Shown: positions 55,727 through 64,000 of the stretch, piece after piece
How the letters are laid out: every line of letters begins with the position of its first letter
Position numbering within the stretch: the first letter of the stretch is position 1
Source: Patella vulgata
Lineage: Eukaryota > Mollusca > Gastropoda > Patellidae
Assembly (NCBI RefSeq): GCF_932274485.2
Contig: NC_065884.2
Location: forward strand, 74,355,046-74,419,045
Length of the DNA: 64,000 bases
Reading direction: 5' to 3'
Translations under genes and position numbers: made by a program
The notes under the pieces: model-generated
Databases searched by the model: none
What the model was told of the DNA's origin: nothing
What the model saw: the letters and a program-made list of their open reading frames with translations, nothing else

Positions 55727-57263
55727 CTAATCGAATGGAAGCATTGGAAGGTCATAGGTCAGGAGTGGCGGGCCATCAGGCGCTTGGAACCAGAATAAAA
55801 CAAAATTTATAATCGCAAGCACCACAATTACACAAACATAAAAAGCAATTTCTCTTGCTGAAATTCTATTTTCACTTAGAAGAGCATCTTGTAGTTCTTC
55901 CATTTCCTTGTCATGTCTTAGCTGTAGCTCTCTAAGTTGGTCTTGCAACTGCTGGGCTACCTCGGTGATACTTGCTGCTACCTGATGAGGGGTTGACTTA
56001 TGGATATCTCTTGCGTTGGATATCAGGGTACCAATATCTATGGGGAGTGTGATTAGGTTGAACACAGCTCCAACTATGGGCACAGCGTCAATAGCAGCTC
56101 CAACACCTCTAAGTGTGGCTCCAGATGCATCCAAGAGCACGTCCACCAATCTGACTAATTGAATTCCCGCCGTTACTACGCTACCAATAGGAGCCACGCC
56201 TCTTATGGAATGAATAAATAATCTAAAACCCTCCATTGCATTTTGATAATCCAGTACAGCCTGGTTATCTGCCTCGAGCACTTTGTTGCATTTCATTCTT
56301 GTGTTTTTACTAACTACAATATCGCCTATGGCAGCTCCAGCACTTGTGACACCAGATAGAACTCCCACGCCAGCCCCCGCCGCTGTTAAAACAACGCCAA
56401 CTCCAAATAGGGGTATCGTTGCCAATCCAGCAATTGTTAAACCTGCTGAAACTACTCCACCAACGGCACCGGATATTTTACTGATCCTGACCTTGCGTTT
56501 GCTTGAGTTTAATTCATCGGCCAGTTCCAACAATATGGCTACTGTAGCTTGTCGACGATTAACAAACTTAGCAAAATCAACTTCATGTTGTCGGATTCGT
56601 TCAAGCAACCTGGAAAATAAAAATATGAATTGAGTCATATGAATTTACGTGTACGTATCAGTGCTAGGTTAAAGTGCCGCTGTAAGATCGATTCCTTTTG
56701 GAAAATCGATCAGTACTTGTGTGTTGATTCAACTTCAGACAGATCATGTGAAAAATACTCTAAATATTGTGTACAAGGGGGGTAAATACAAACGCACCAG
56801 TCCAGAGTTATGGCCCTTGTTTCACTTTGTCGAACCTACTAAACATTCTGTCGACAAAGGTTATCTTCCGATATGCATTATTTAAATTAGTAAAGCGATT
56901 AAGGTTATTGAATTTCAACAAATTCTGATAACACTTCTAGAGCTACGACCCTTGTTTCACTTTGTAGAACCCTGTGAAATGCTCTAGCGACAGAAGTTAT
57001 CATCCAAACTATATGGAATTGACATCAGTGTCTTGTAAATGTCCCTTTTACCAAAAGCTTTAATATTGTCTTGTTTTGTAATATCATAAATGACGTAGTT
57101 AATGACGTCACATGTACTTACTGTGACATCAGTGTCTTGTAAATGTCCCTTTTACCAAAAGCTCTGATATCGTCTAGTTTTGTAATATAATAAATGACGT
57201 AGTTAATGACGTCACATGTACTTACTGTCGTCGTTGATGTTCATTTAGTGTAGCATCAGCCAT
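55727..57263 (-). CDS. Apolipoprotein-L-like protein, 306 aa, two coding exons
   Basis: Exon 57263-57226 (ATG in CCTCCATGG, encoding MADATLNEHQRR plus two bases) ends at donor GTAAGT. The 616-bp intron ends TTTTCCAG at 56610, and the last exon runs 56609-55727. Both junctions have the same phase (CA+G gives Gln), so the frame continues as LLERIRQHEVDFAKFVNRRQ. An ATG at 56638 would also open the last exon, but it lies upstream of the acceptor and adds intron sequence. Layout: N-terminal helix ~10-50; Gly/Ala-rich hydrophobic hairpin ~58-112 (GAVGGVVSAGLTIAGLATIP, GLATIPLFGVGVVLTAAGAG); second hydrophobic stretch ~151-210; coiled coil ~223-258 (QQLQDQLRELQLRHDKEMEE); transmembrane helix ~267-287; short Pro-rich tail. 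This order matches the apolipoprotein L family: membrane-inserting, in vertebrates tied to intracellular membranes, ion channels and defence. A role in this animal is unknown. Confidence 0.85.
56610..57225 (-). other. APOL-like intron 2 with duplicated donor region
   Basis: GT..AG intron. A 104-bp tandem duplication (about 57019-57122 and 57123-57226) copies the intron start, including 'ACAGTAAGTACATGTGACG', so a second donor-like site lies at 57121. Using it would meet an in-frame TAA at once. Another direct repeat ('cccttgtttcactttgt') lies near 56814 and 56948. Confidence 0.8.
57103..57214. promoter_or_regulatory. Two full CRE palindromes (TGACGTCA) in APOL-like intron 2
   Basis: TGACGTCA at 57103-57110 and 57207-57214, in the two halves of the tandem duplication. 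A third is at 58067-58074, in intron 1. The octamer is the classic CREB/ATF site. Function here is inference. Confidence 0.4.
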
Positions 57264-57786
57264 GGAGGTGCGTCAATATAATGTATGTTGATACGCCCTC
57301 TTTTCTACAGATCGAATATTCCCTGGAAATTGCAAATAGTGAGAACTGTCAGTCCAATATCCGGTTCTAATAGTAATCGAACTAGAAATTATTTCACAAA
57401 AATTCTACTCAATATTTCGTTTCAGTTTTAACAATTCTGACAATAAACCCAGTCTAAATAATGTTTCGATAAACCACACAGTAGTCCAAGCAAGGCTCAC
57501 ATGCTGGTAACTGACGAAATAGACCACTGCACACAAGCAGAGCTATTGGATTTAAAGGAAATAATTTCCGTTACAACTAAACTTACAAGCTGATCAGCAA
57601 TACACATTCGCTTGGCCGCTCCAATCAGTGAAAGGGGACACATTTGGAAGAGTTGATTAGCTCTCTATATTATTTTTTTTTCTTCTGCAAATTAAATTCT
57701 AAAACATTTATTTTGAATTGTTAAGAAAAAAAATAAATGTGTTGTGAATATATCTTGATAAAAAATATTTTCTATTTAGTGTAAAT

Positions 57787-57938
57787 CTATACTAATATTT
57801 GTGACTGTCGTTTGTTTGTCTGCCTTGTCTGTCTGTCTGTTCGGGGTTGTCGGGTACGCTATGGTTGTCCCGAGGCTACTGCGTTCGGTTTCAGAGTTGT
57901 ACTACATTCAACCCGTGCAGCGCCGGGCCATCGGCCAG
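57787..57938 (+). mobile_element. Helitron-like non-autonomous element in APOL-like intron 1
   Basis: Begins TCTATACTAATATTTGTGAC, has TCTG repeats, and ends 'gcgccgggccatcggccag' before T. Shorter than the other copies (about 152 bp). Confidence 0.5.
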
Positions 57939-58302
57939 TAGGTAGGCCTACATAAAATTGTACGCGAAGGCGTAAAATAAGTAAAAGACACAAATTCTCC
58001 TCCTACCAGATTGTGTTAGACTACGTTCGATGTAAACAACGCATGCGCTATCGACGCCGTATGATGTGACGTCACAAGTAGACATATAATGCATGTGACA
58101 TTAAAGGCCAGTCATCTTCTACAGATAAAGAGTTGAAAGAAGGCTTTCGCATTACCCCTGCAACCAGATTGAAAGTTATCCAGGGTCGTATTTCCGTAAC
58201 AGCTAAATGGAGAATATTTTCCGACATAAAAATAAAATCGTAATATCGTATCACAAACATTTAAAATCACATTATTCCAGACTATAGTAAGTACATACTT
58301 AC

Positions 58303-58382
58303 CGGTGTCTCAGGTATAATGCTGAACTATATCCAACCTGTAACGAAGATTTGAGAGACTTGGTTGTTCTATTTAAATACTT
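58303..58382 (-). promoter_or_regulatory. Probable promoter and non-coding first exon of the APOL-like gene
   Basis: On the minus strand a TATA-like TATTTAAATA (58379-58370) is followed about 65-75 bp later by GAGACACCG and the strong donor GTAAGT (58302). A matching acceptor, TTTGCAATTTCCAG ending at 57323 with CTGAC upstream as a possible branch site, would give a 97-bp second exon that carries the ATG. The model is a ~45-bp first exon and a 980-bp first intron. Confidence 0.45.
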
Positions 58383-58442
58383 CCGTGCTTGTCGTTATAA
58401 TAGAATATCTATGAATAGTCAGTATTTATATTCAGAAATTAA

Positions 58443-58506
58443 ATGAAATGAAATGGGGTTTAACGTCCTACTGTTCTGCTCCTAAACTGGGCTAATGAAA
58501 ACGGGA
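58443..58506 (-). repeat. SINE A tail fragment
   Basis: 'aaatgaaatggggtttaacg' then 'tcctactgttctgctcc' and 'gggctaatgaaaacggg'; only the 3' ~64 bp of the element. Confidence 0.8.
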
Positions 58507-58904
58507 TTTATATTCAGAAATAAACCCTTATATGGTATGGAGACCGTATAATATAGCCCAAGCAGCAATACCACACAATTGGAAAGACTTAATAAATAAT
58601 CATTCAAATCTTGATTATGTTCCCGAATACATGCTTAAAATGGTTGACAATTTATTAACACCAAATGATTATAAAACCATAATTATGTGCCCGCATTGTT
58701 ATTAAAAAAGTGAATGTGAAGAAGACCCCAAACATATCAACATTGATTTTAAAATACCACATTATGTTATCTGGATCAAGGAAAAATTAATTAAAACTGG
58801 TGACACTTTATGTCCTTCTTAATTGTAAAGAAGAAACTGAAGATATTTCATTTATTTTACTCATGTGTAGATATATCAATATTAATTACACTTATTTATG
58901 TATT
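58507..58904. other. No certain gene; possible LINE remnant
   Basis: Plus-strand phrases such as MCPHCY and EEDPKHINID near 58690-58750 hint at a LINE C-terminal region, but the evidence is thin. Confidence 0.25.
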
Positions 58905-59330
58905 ATTAACACTGATATTGGCTGTACTGCGCCGATGTCGGGGCAACATTTCCCTCACAGCATACTGTATTGCGTATGCCTGTTTTCATTAGCCAAGCAG
59001 GACGTTATTCCCCATTTCATTTCACTTGTATAAAAGTTAACCACAAACGCCAAGAAACCGCGCTATACATGTCAGCGTTATATTTGTTAAAATGATCTCC
59101 TATTATGATACATGTCAGTGCATTCTATCGGAGTCACTCTAAGATTACACGTATACCAGTCGTCGAGTCCTTCATAGATTTCTCTTTTGAATGTTATTGT
59201 ATTCAATATGAATACTATTTTGATCTAACTTGACGACCGTGGTAAACAATTTTAAAAAATCCTAACATCAAATACCATACTAAGCAGATAACTTGTTTGA
59301 CTCCTATACGTCGCGTGATTCTTATCTTAA
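58905..59330 (+). repeat. SINE A (to ~59027) plus paralogous stretch of 48.2-48.7 kb
   Basis: SINE A: 'actgtattgcgtatgcctg', 'ttttcattagcc' and 'ccccatttcatttca'. Then 59115-59330 parallels 48470-48710 ('cagtcgtcgag', 'tgacgaccgtggtaaaca', 'gtcgcgtgat'). Confidence 0.7.
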
Positions 59331-59404
59331 ATTTTCAGAATTGAAACGGGGGGGGGGGGTGAATAGGTAACATTGCATCACACTTCAAGTGGTGTTGTTT
59401 CGAT

Positions 59405-59575
59405 TTCCCGCTCGTGCGTGACATGGTTTGTCCAACCTTGTGGGTTTTATCCGGGTACTCCAGTTTCCCCGCCCCTAATACTAAAGACTTGTACGCCCAA
59501 ACTGACTATTGAAATGGTGTAAGAATCATATGATAGTCATGAATTGACTTAGTTTGTGTTATGCCCAAAATTTGC
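59405..59575 (+). repeat. SINE B, diverged and tail-truncated
   Basis: 'ccaaccttgtgggttttatc' and 'cgggtactccagtttcccc' are the core. The following 'tgaattgacttagtttgtgt' is the region before the tail. Confidence 0.65.
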
Positions 59576-59869
59576 CATATACATGTAAATGTATTGGAAA
59601 GTGATATAAACGAATTTTGTGAAAATCTCTAAAAATTAAACTTAAAGGAAGCACCAAATCCAGTTGAAGTGCCCCACGTTCAAGAAAAGGCACCCTCTGT
59701 GTCCAGTAATAAATAGGGCCCTTTGTCTTCAAGACAAGACTCTCTGTGTTTGTGTCCATGCGTGTGGCCCATCATTCACTAGTGCACATAGGCCACGTTG
59801 TTTTTGTTATCCCTTTTCAACACACTGTGCGCTGAATTCGATGCCTGGATGTTGGGTGCATACTGATAT

Positions 59870-60033
59870 CAATACCCAGATCCCTAGTACACATTGGCGT
59901 GCATGTAAAATAACTCTTGACAGTTGAAATTTCATATGTCAGAGCAAAATTTCCTTACTGGCATATTGCATTCATTAGCCCAGTCGGGGTAGAACAGTAG
60001 GACGTTAAACCCTATTTCATTTCATTTCAATGC
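59870..60033 (+). repeat. SINE A, plus orientation
   Basis: 'gtacacattggcgtgcatgt', 'ttcattagcccagtcggggt', 'agaacagtaggacgttaaac' and 'cctatttcatttcatttca'. Confidence 0.8.
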
Positions 60034-60069
60034 GTTTCACGTTTATTTTCCCACCACAAAGATTTTTTT

Positions 60070-60490
60070 TGTAAAAAAAAAATATATTAAAATTGACTTG
60101 GGTGGAAATTCTGAAAAACAAATTATATTAGAAATGACTTGGCTAGAAATTAAAATCGACATAGGTGAAAATACTATTAAAATTGACTTGGGTGAATATT
60201 AAATTATATTACAAATGACTTGGGTGCAAATTATGAAAAACAAATTATATTAAAATTAATTTGGGTGAAAATTCTAAAAAACAAATAATATTACAAATGA
60301 CTTGGATGGAAATTAAAATTGACATCGATGAAAATTATCAAAAAAAAAATAAATTATATTACAAATGACTTTGGTGAAAGTATAAAAAAAAATTATATTA
60401 CAAATGACTTGGGTGGAAATTAAAATTGACTTGGGTGAAAATTATAAAAAAAAATTATATTAAAATGGACTTGTGTGAATATTTAAAAAA
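60070..60490. repeat. AT-rich irregular tandem array
   Basis: About ten irregular units of roughly 30-45 bp built from 'aaattatattacaaatgact', 'tgggtg(g)aaatt' and 'aaaattgac'. No coding potential. Confidence 0.8.
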
Positions 60491-62089
60491 AAATAAATGA
60501 TATTATTTTTCATGTCCCTTGTCTATAATGTCCATAAAATATCTAAACGATCGGTTAATATTTATTATTTTATAAGAATCCAGTTATTTATATTTAGGTA
60601 CGTTTTGATCACATTTGTGGACGTTTTTCTTTTGTTCGTTTTTAGTTTACAAAGTTTTTATTGTCGGCAAAAGCTACCGAATTGAGCGATTTTTGCATTT
60701 TACAATTACTGAAACTAAATGAATCATTTATAAAATTGATATTCCGTTTTGGGATTCAACTTTCACAACTTTTAAGAATCCGTTTGCGAGAGAACCATGC
60801 AGGGACCGGCACATGGTGGGTGATCGATTTTCACCATTTGAATTTATATATGATGGGTAACCCCTCCAAACCCCACTGCCACAATTTTAGATCAATCGAA
60901 CCATTTTTAGAGTGTAGAAAAATATTTGAGATTTTAAGACCGAAAAAAATCATCATTTTTCGGCCACTTTTCAATTATGGCTTACAACTAAACTACGGCG
61001 AGTAGATTAATGAAGCTTTATAGGGTAGCAGATATGGTTAGTAAGTATACATTCTGAAAGTTTGATGGACTTACGTTGAGCGGTCTTTGGTATAGAGACT
61101 TAGTGTTGTAAGGTACCAAAATATCTATCTGTTTATCTGTCTAATAAGTATCTAATCACGAAAACAGAGCTCACAATTACACCGTTAAAATTTTTAAAAG
61201 CTTAATTTACTGTAAATGCCAAAAGAGCTGTTCTTGGTAAATACAATTAACCTCTCTAGACTATTTTTCAACATTTTATTAATTCGGCAATATAATCTCA
61301 TGATCTAGTAGAAGGCTGATGAATTTTGGAACAGCAAATCGTAAAAACTAAATAGTGTAGTAGTCATGTACATCTGTCTATACTTGACAAACAATTCAAG
61401 CGATATTTCAAAAAGACAAAAACAAATAGTATATGAGAGTAGGGTCACTATTGTAGAATACTCCGCGCAGTGTTTCGTTTGATGAGACCTAATCCCACTC
61501 AACACTGCCGTAATGAAAGCAAATTTCTTTTCCAAATTATGACTGGTCAATAGTCCGATCAACAGCCAATACCTAACTGCGTAACAATATCATTCGAGTT
61601 TAAACAGAGCTCCAAATATGTTTACATAACGTTAGGTCATGATTCACGAAATTTATTACGTCCAATTAACCAGTGCATGGCAGAATATTGCAGAAAAACT
61701 GATTGCGCGATAAACGAGGCTATCAAAACGGCTACAATGCAAACAATACTGTTTGGAGACGAACAATACTTTCACCCTTTTTAATACCTTAAATCACTCT
61801 CCAAAATTTTAGGGAAGACCCCAGATAAAACGAAAGACGATTTGATTGAACGGGAAGAATAGACACACTCCCCAAAAAACATAAGTATTAGAAGTCAATC
61901 CAGCAATGGCCAGAGCGGTATTTCTCGGGCTATTGCTTCAGGAATATGCTATTGTAGTTTCTTTCGGATAACTGGCTACTAAACCGCATTTTATTTGTGC
62001 AAAAGACGGGGAAATGAACAGCTGATTTATATGGCGCATGTAATACATGTACAGAGGCATGTCCACTGCACATACAATTATATTAATTT
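60491..62089. other. No recognisable gene
   Basis: AT-rich sequence; open frames at 60497-61005 and 61305-61562 match no family I know. Confidence 0.4.
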
Positions 62090-63051
62090 AATTAATCCTG
62101 ATAACAAGATGAGTTTTAAATCTTGATGTAAAACAAGAAAGGATTTAATGATGATTTAATTATCTCTGGAAGATTGTTCCGCAGTTTAGGCGCATTCACT
62201 GATCACGATCCGTATCCAAATCATTTTAATTTGCACCTTGAGCAAATGATGACGGTTTGTTCGGCCGGAGGTTACGCGAGGGAACTTGTATTTGCATAAG
62301 GTTAGATAAGTATATTTGAGCTAAGCCATTCACACACTGATACGTCAAAGACAGACTTTTGAAGATGATTCTTTCATGAATTGGCAGTCAATGGAGTGAT
62401 TACAGAAAAGGAGTAATATGAGAGTATTTTGGTGATCTGGTAAGAATTCGAGCTGCGGTATTTTGTACAAGTTGATTTTTTTAATATTGGCACCAGATGT
62501 TTCTACTAACAGGCTGTTACAGTAGTCAATCCTTGAGAATACCAAAGAACATAAAAGTGTAGCAACTGCTTCCTGGCCAATGTTCCTGGATCGAAGATAA
62601 CAGTTTCGAAAAATTCCACTAATGTGACTACATGCTCAAATTGGACCCTAAGAGGACACCTAACTTCTTCAGAGTGTCTCATGGTACAAATATTGCATCT
62701 CGTACAACCATAACATTTGAACTTGTATTTTTGCAGATGTGTATTTGCACCACATAACATACATTCTGATTTAATTAATTCAATTAAATTCAATTTCAAC
62801 ATATTTCTTGCCATCCTATCTTTAATCTTAGAACTAGTATTCTAGTTCTATGCCTTAATGTCATGTGTACAATTAGGGGATGGAACAGTTTTTGAAAGGG
62901 AATAATTTGCGATCAGCTGTGTATCATCTGCATAGTTGTCCAAAAGGACTGATCCTTGTGGAACTCCCGAATGAATCATCTGGACCGGCCCAACACAGGG
63001 TTGCAGGAAGTCGGTTGCTTGGGGCATTATCTGGCCTAATAATCCATGCAA
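62090..63051 (-). mobile_element. CR1/L2-like LINE fossil, RT palm to 3' end
   Basis: Read downward from 63051: MIHSGVPQGSVL, directly followed by NYADDTQLIANYS (the stretch usually between them is missing). Then come LNLIELIKSECMLCG near 62780, HVVTLVEF near 62620, FSRIDYCNSLLVETSGANIK near 62540, and shifted remnants of the helix-rich C terminus down to about 62200 (NAPKLRNNLPEI near 62195). SRxDYCNSLL plus KTExLL-type phrasing marks the CR1/L2/Rex1 group. Broken several times; 5'-truncated. Confidence 0.85.
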
Positions 63052-64000
63052 TGAATGATTTTATTGGAAAAATGAAGTAAAAAATGTAGTCATTTTCTTC
63101 AAGTTCGACAATCAAATTTAATATGAAAAAAATCCGTGCCAGTCATTTTGTCAAAACCAAATATTAGTATTAGTAGTCCTCAACTTCCAATATTAATAGA
63201 ATTGTCCTCAGTCCCGCAGTGGGTGAGATATAGCATCATGAAATTTATATGTTTTAACATATCGCAAAAGCTACGTCTCAAAATAAATTCCTCATAGCCT
63301 CTAATGGTTTCGGAAAAATTTAATACTCTAGTCATATATACTGAAGTAGTAGACAAGATCATTCATAAAACAAAATTTAAAAAAAAAAATCAATAGGCAA
63401 TTTATGGGAAGCATTTGAATTTTTCGGGGAACGCGGTGTGAAATTATAAACCGATACACGGATAAATTTAGTTTTGATTCTTCGAAGACTGTTGTAAATT
63501 ATCGGAGTTGGTGGGGTCATGGAATTCTATTTTTGCATCAATAATCCTATTCATGTTTTTTCGCTATGATTATTTGAGCCAACATTTCGACATAGAGTGA
63601 GTCAGCTCTCATTTCAATTTCAAATGAAAGAAATGTCTTTATGGCTGTCAATCAAATTGTTTTCTTCTTTAACACAATCGACAGGATATGACTCGATGTC
63701 TAGAGAGTATCCGGTTAAATTTTGACTGTCAAATAGTTTGTCCTATTCAAATTCATTTAATTGAAACGAACCTTACCGTAATAAATATAACTAGACCTGC
63801 GATGCAGTGGTGACGGGTGTCGCCGATGCCTCATTACCCTTGAAGTGACCGTAGCAAGTGTTATAAAATAGACGCATAATTAGCCAATAAATCCAGCAAT
63901 ATCAGTTTCAATTATACAGCGACGACTTGACACCATGATATCACTTTCGTTATCAACAAAATAAATAAATTGGATTTCAGAAATAACCACTTCGATTTGT
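63052..64000. other. No recognisable gene; dispersed repeat
   Basis: 63668-63775 is related to 49430-49545 ('aacacaatcgaca.gatatga', 'tcatttaattgaaacga'). The remainder is AT-rich and unassigned. Confidence 0.45.

Larger units (their letters stand above)
51816..55742. repeat. Paralogous block copy 2 (pairs with 21285-30872)
   Basis: Same order of elements as copy 1 but without Tc1 and the Penelope-like element, whose empty sites lie near 52523 and 55635. It runs into the 3' end of the intact APOL gene. Confidence 0.9.

Noticed and set aside
56283-56633. 116-codon plus-strand frame opposite the APOL-like exon
   Set aside because: Antisense shadow of a GC-richer coding exon; composition is what the reverse of Gly/Ala/Val codons gives.
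56636-56638. ATG at 56638 as the start of the APOL-like protein
   Set aside because: It precedes a strong TTTTCCAG acceptor and would encode intron; the upstream 38-bp exon joins in phase and supplies a better start.
60661-61005. 114-codon plus-strand frame
   Set aside because: AT-rich, no domain resemblance, composition like flanking non-coding DNA.

Overview
AT-rich, gene-poor animal DNA from what is most likely a marine mollusc, probably a gastropod. That placement is inference: it rests on dispersed repeats that I associate with mollusc genomes (two SINE-like families sharing a GACGTTAAACCCCATTTC tail, ~167-bp tandem modules ending in a GGAC microsatellite, TCTG-rich short elements), on a Penelope-like retroelement of a type common in marine invertebrates, and on an invertebrate apolipoprotein-L-like gene with spliceosomal introns. 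I found no rRNA, stand-alone tRNA, operon or CRISPR.

The only convincing host protein gene is an apolipoprotein-L-like (APOL) gene on the minus strand at 57263-55727, with a probable non-coding first exon near 58303-58350. The ATG lies in a small exon (57226-57263) that is too short to show as a long open frame. Its GTAAGT donor and the acceptor at 56610 join in the same phase, giving a 306-residue protein. Two further pieces of the 3' end of this gene family lie at 51482-51815 and 30763-30872.

Layout: 1-6.3 kb, repeat modules and degenerate SINEs; 6.3-10.0 kb, a 21/22-bp minisatellite split by a 5'-truncated LINE; 12.27-22.75 kb, a recent tandem duplication of about 5.5 kb made of LINE fossils, SINEs and a Helitron-like element, whose breakpoint lies inside a Tc1/mariner transposon; 22.7-24.2 kb, that transposon with an intact 339-codon transposase; 21.3-30.9 kb, the first of two large paralogous blocks, carrying a Penelope-like element at 28.4-30.8 kb; 33.5-41.9 kb, inverted-repeat elements, a Jockey-like LINE fossil, a GC-rich inverted-repeat element and a nested hairpin cluster; 46.2-48.0 kb, an LTR-like fossil, an unexplained GC-rich segment, a SINE and a third minisatellite array; 51.5-58.4 kb, the second paralogous block followed by the intact APOL gene; 58.4-64 kb, SINEs, an AT-rich array and a CR1/L2-like LINE fossil.

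The main story is structural. The paralogous blocks act as each other's controls: the 52-55 kb block keeps the empty target sites of both the Tc1 and the Penelope-like insertions, so both elements can be bounded almost to the base and placed after the block duplication. The tandem duplication came later still, because its breakpoint lies inside the Tc1 element.
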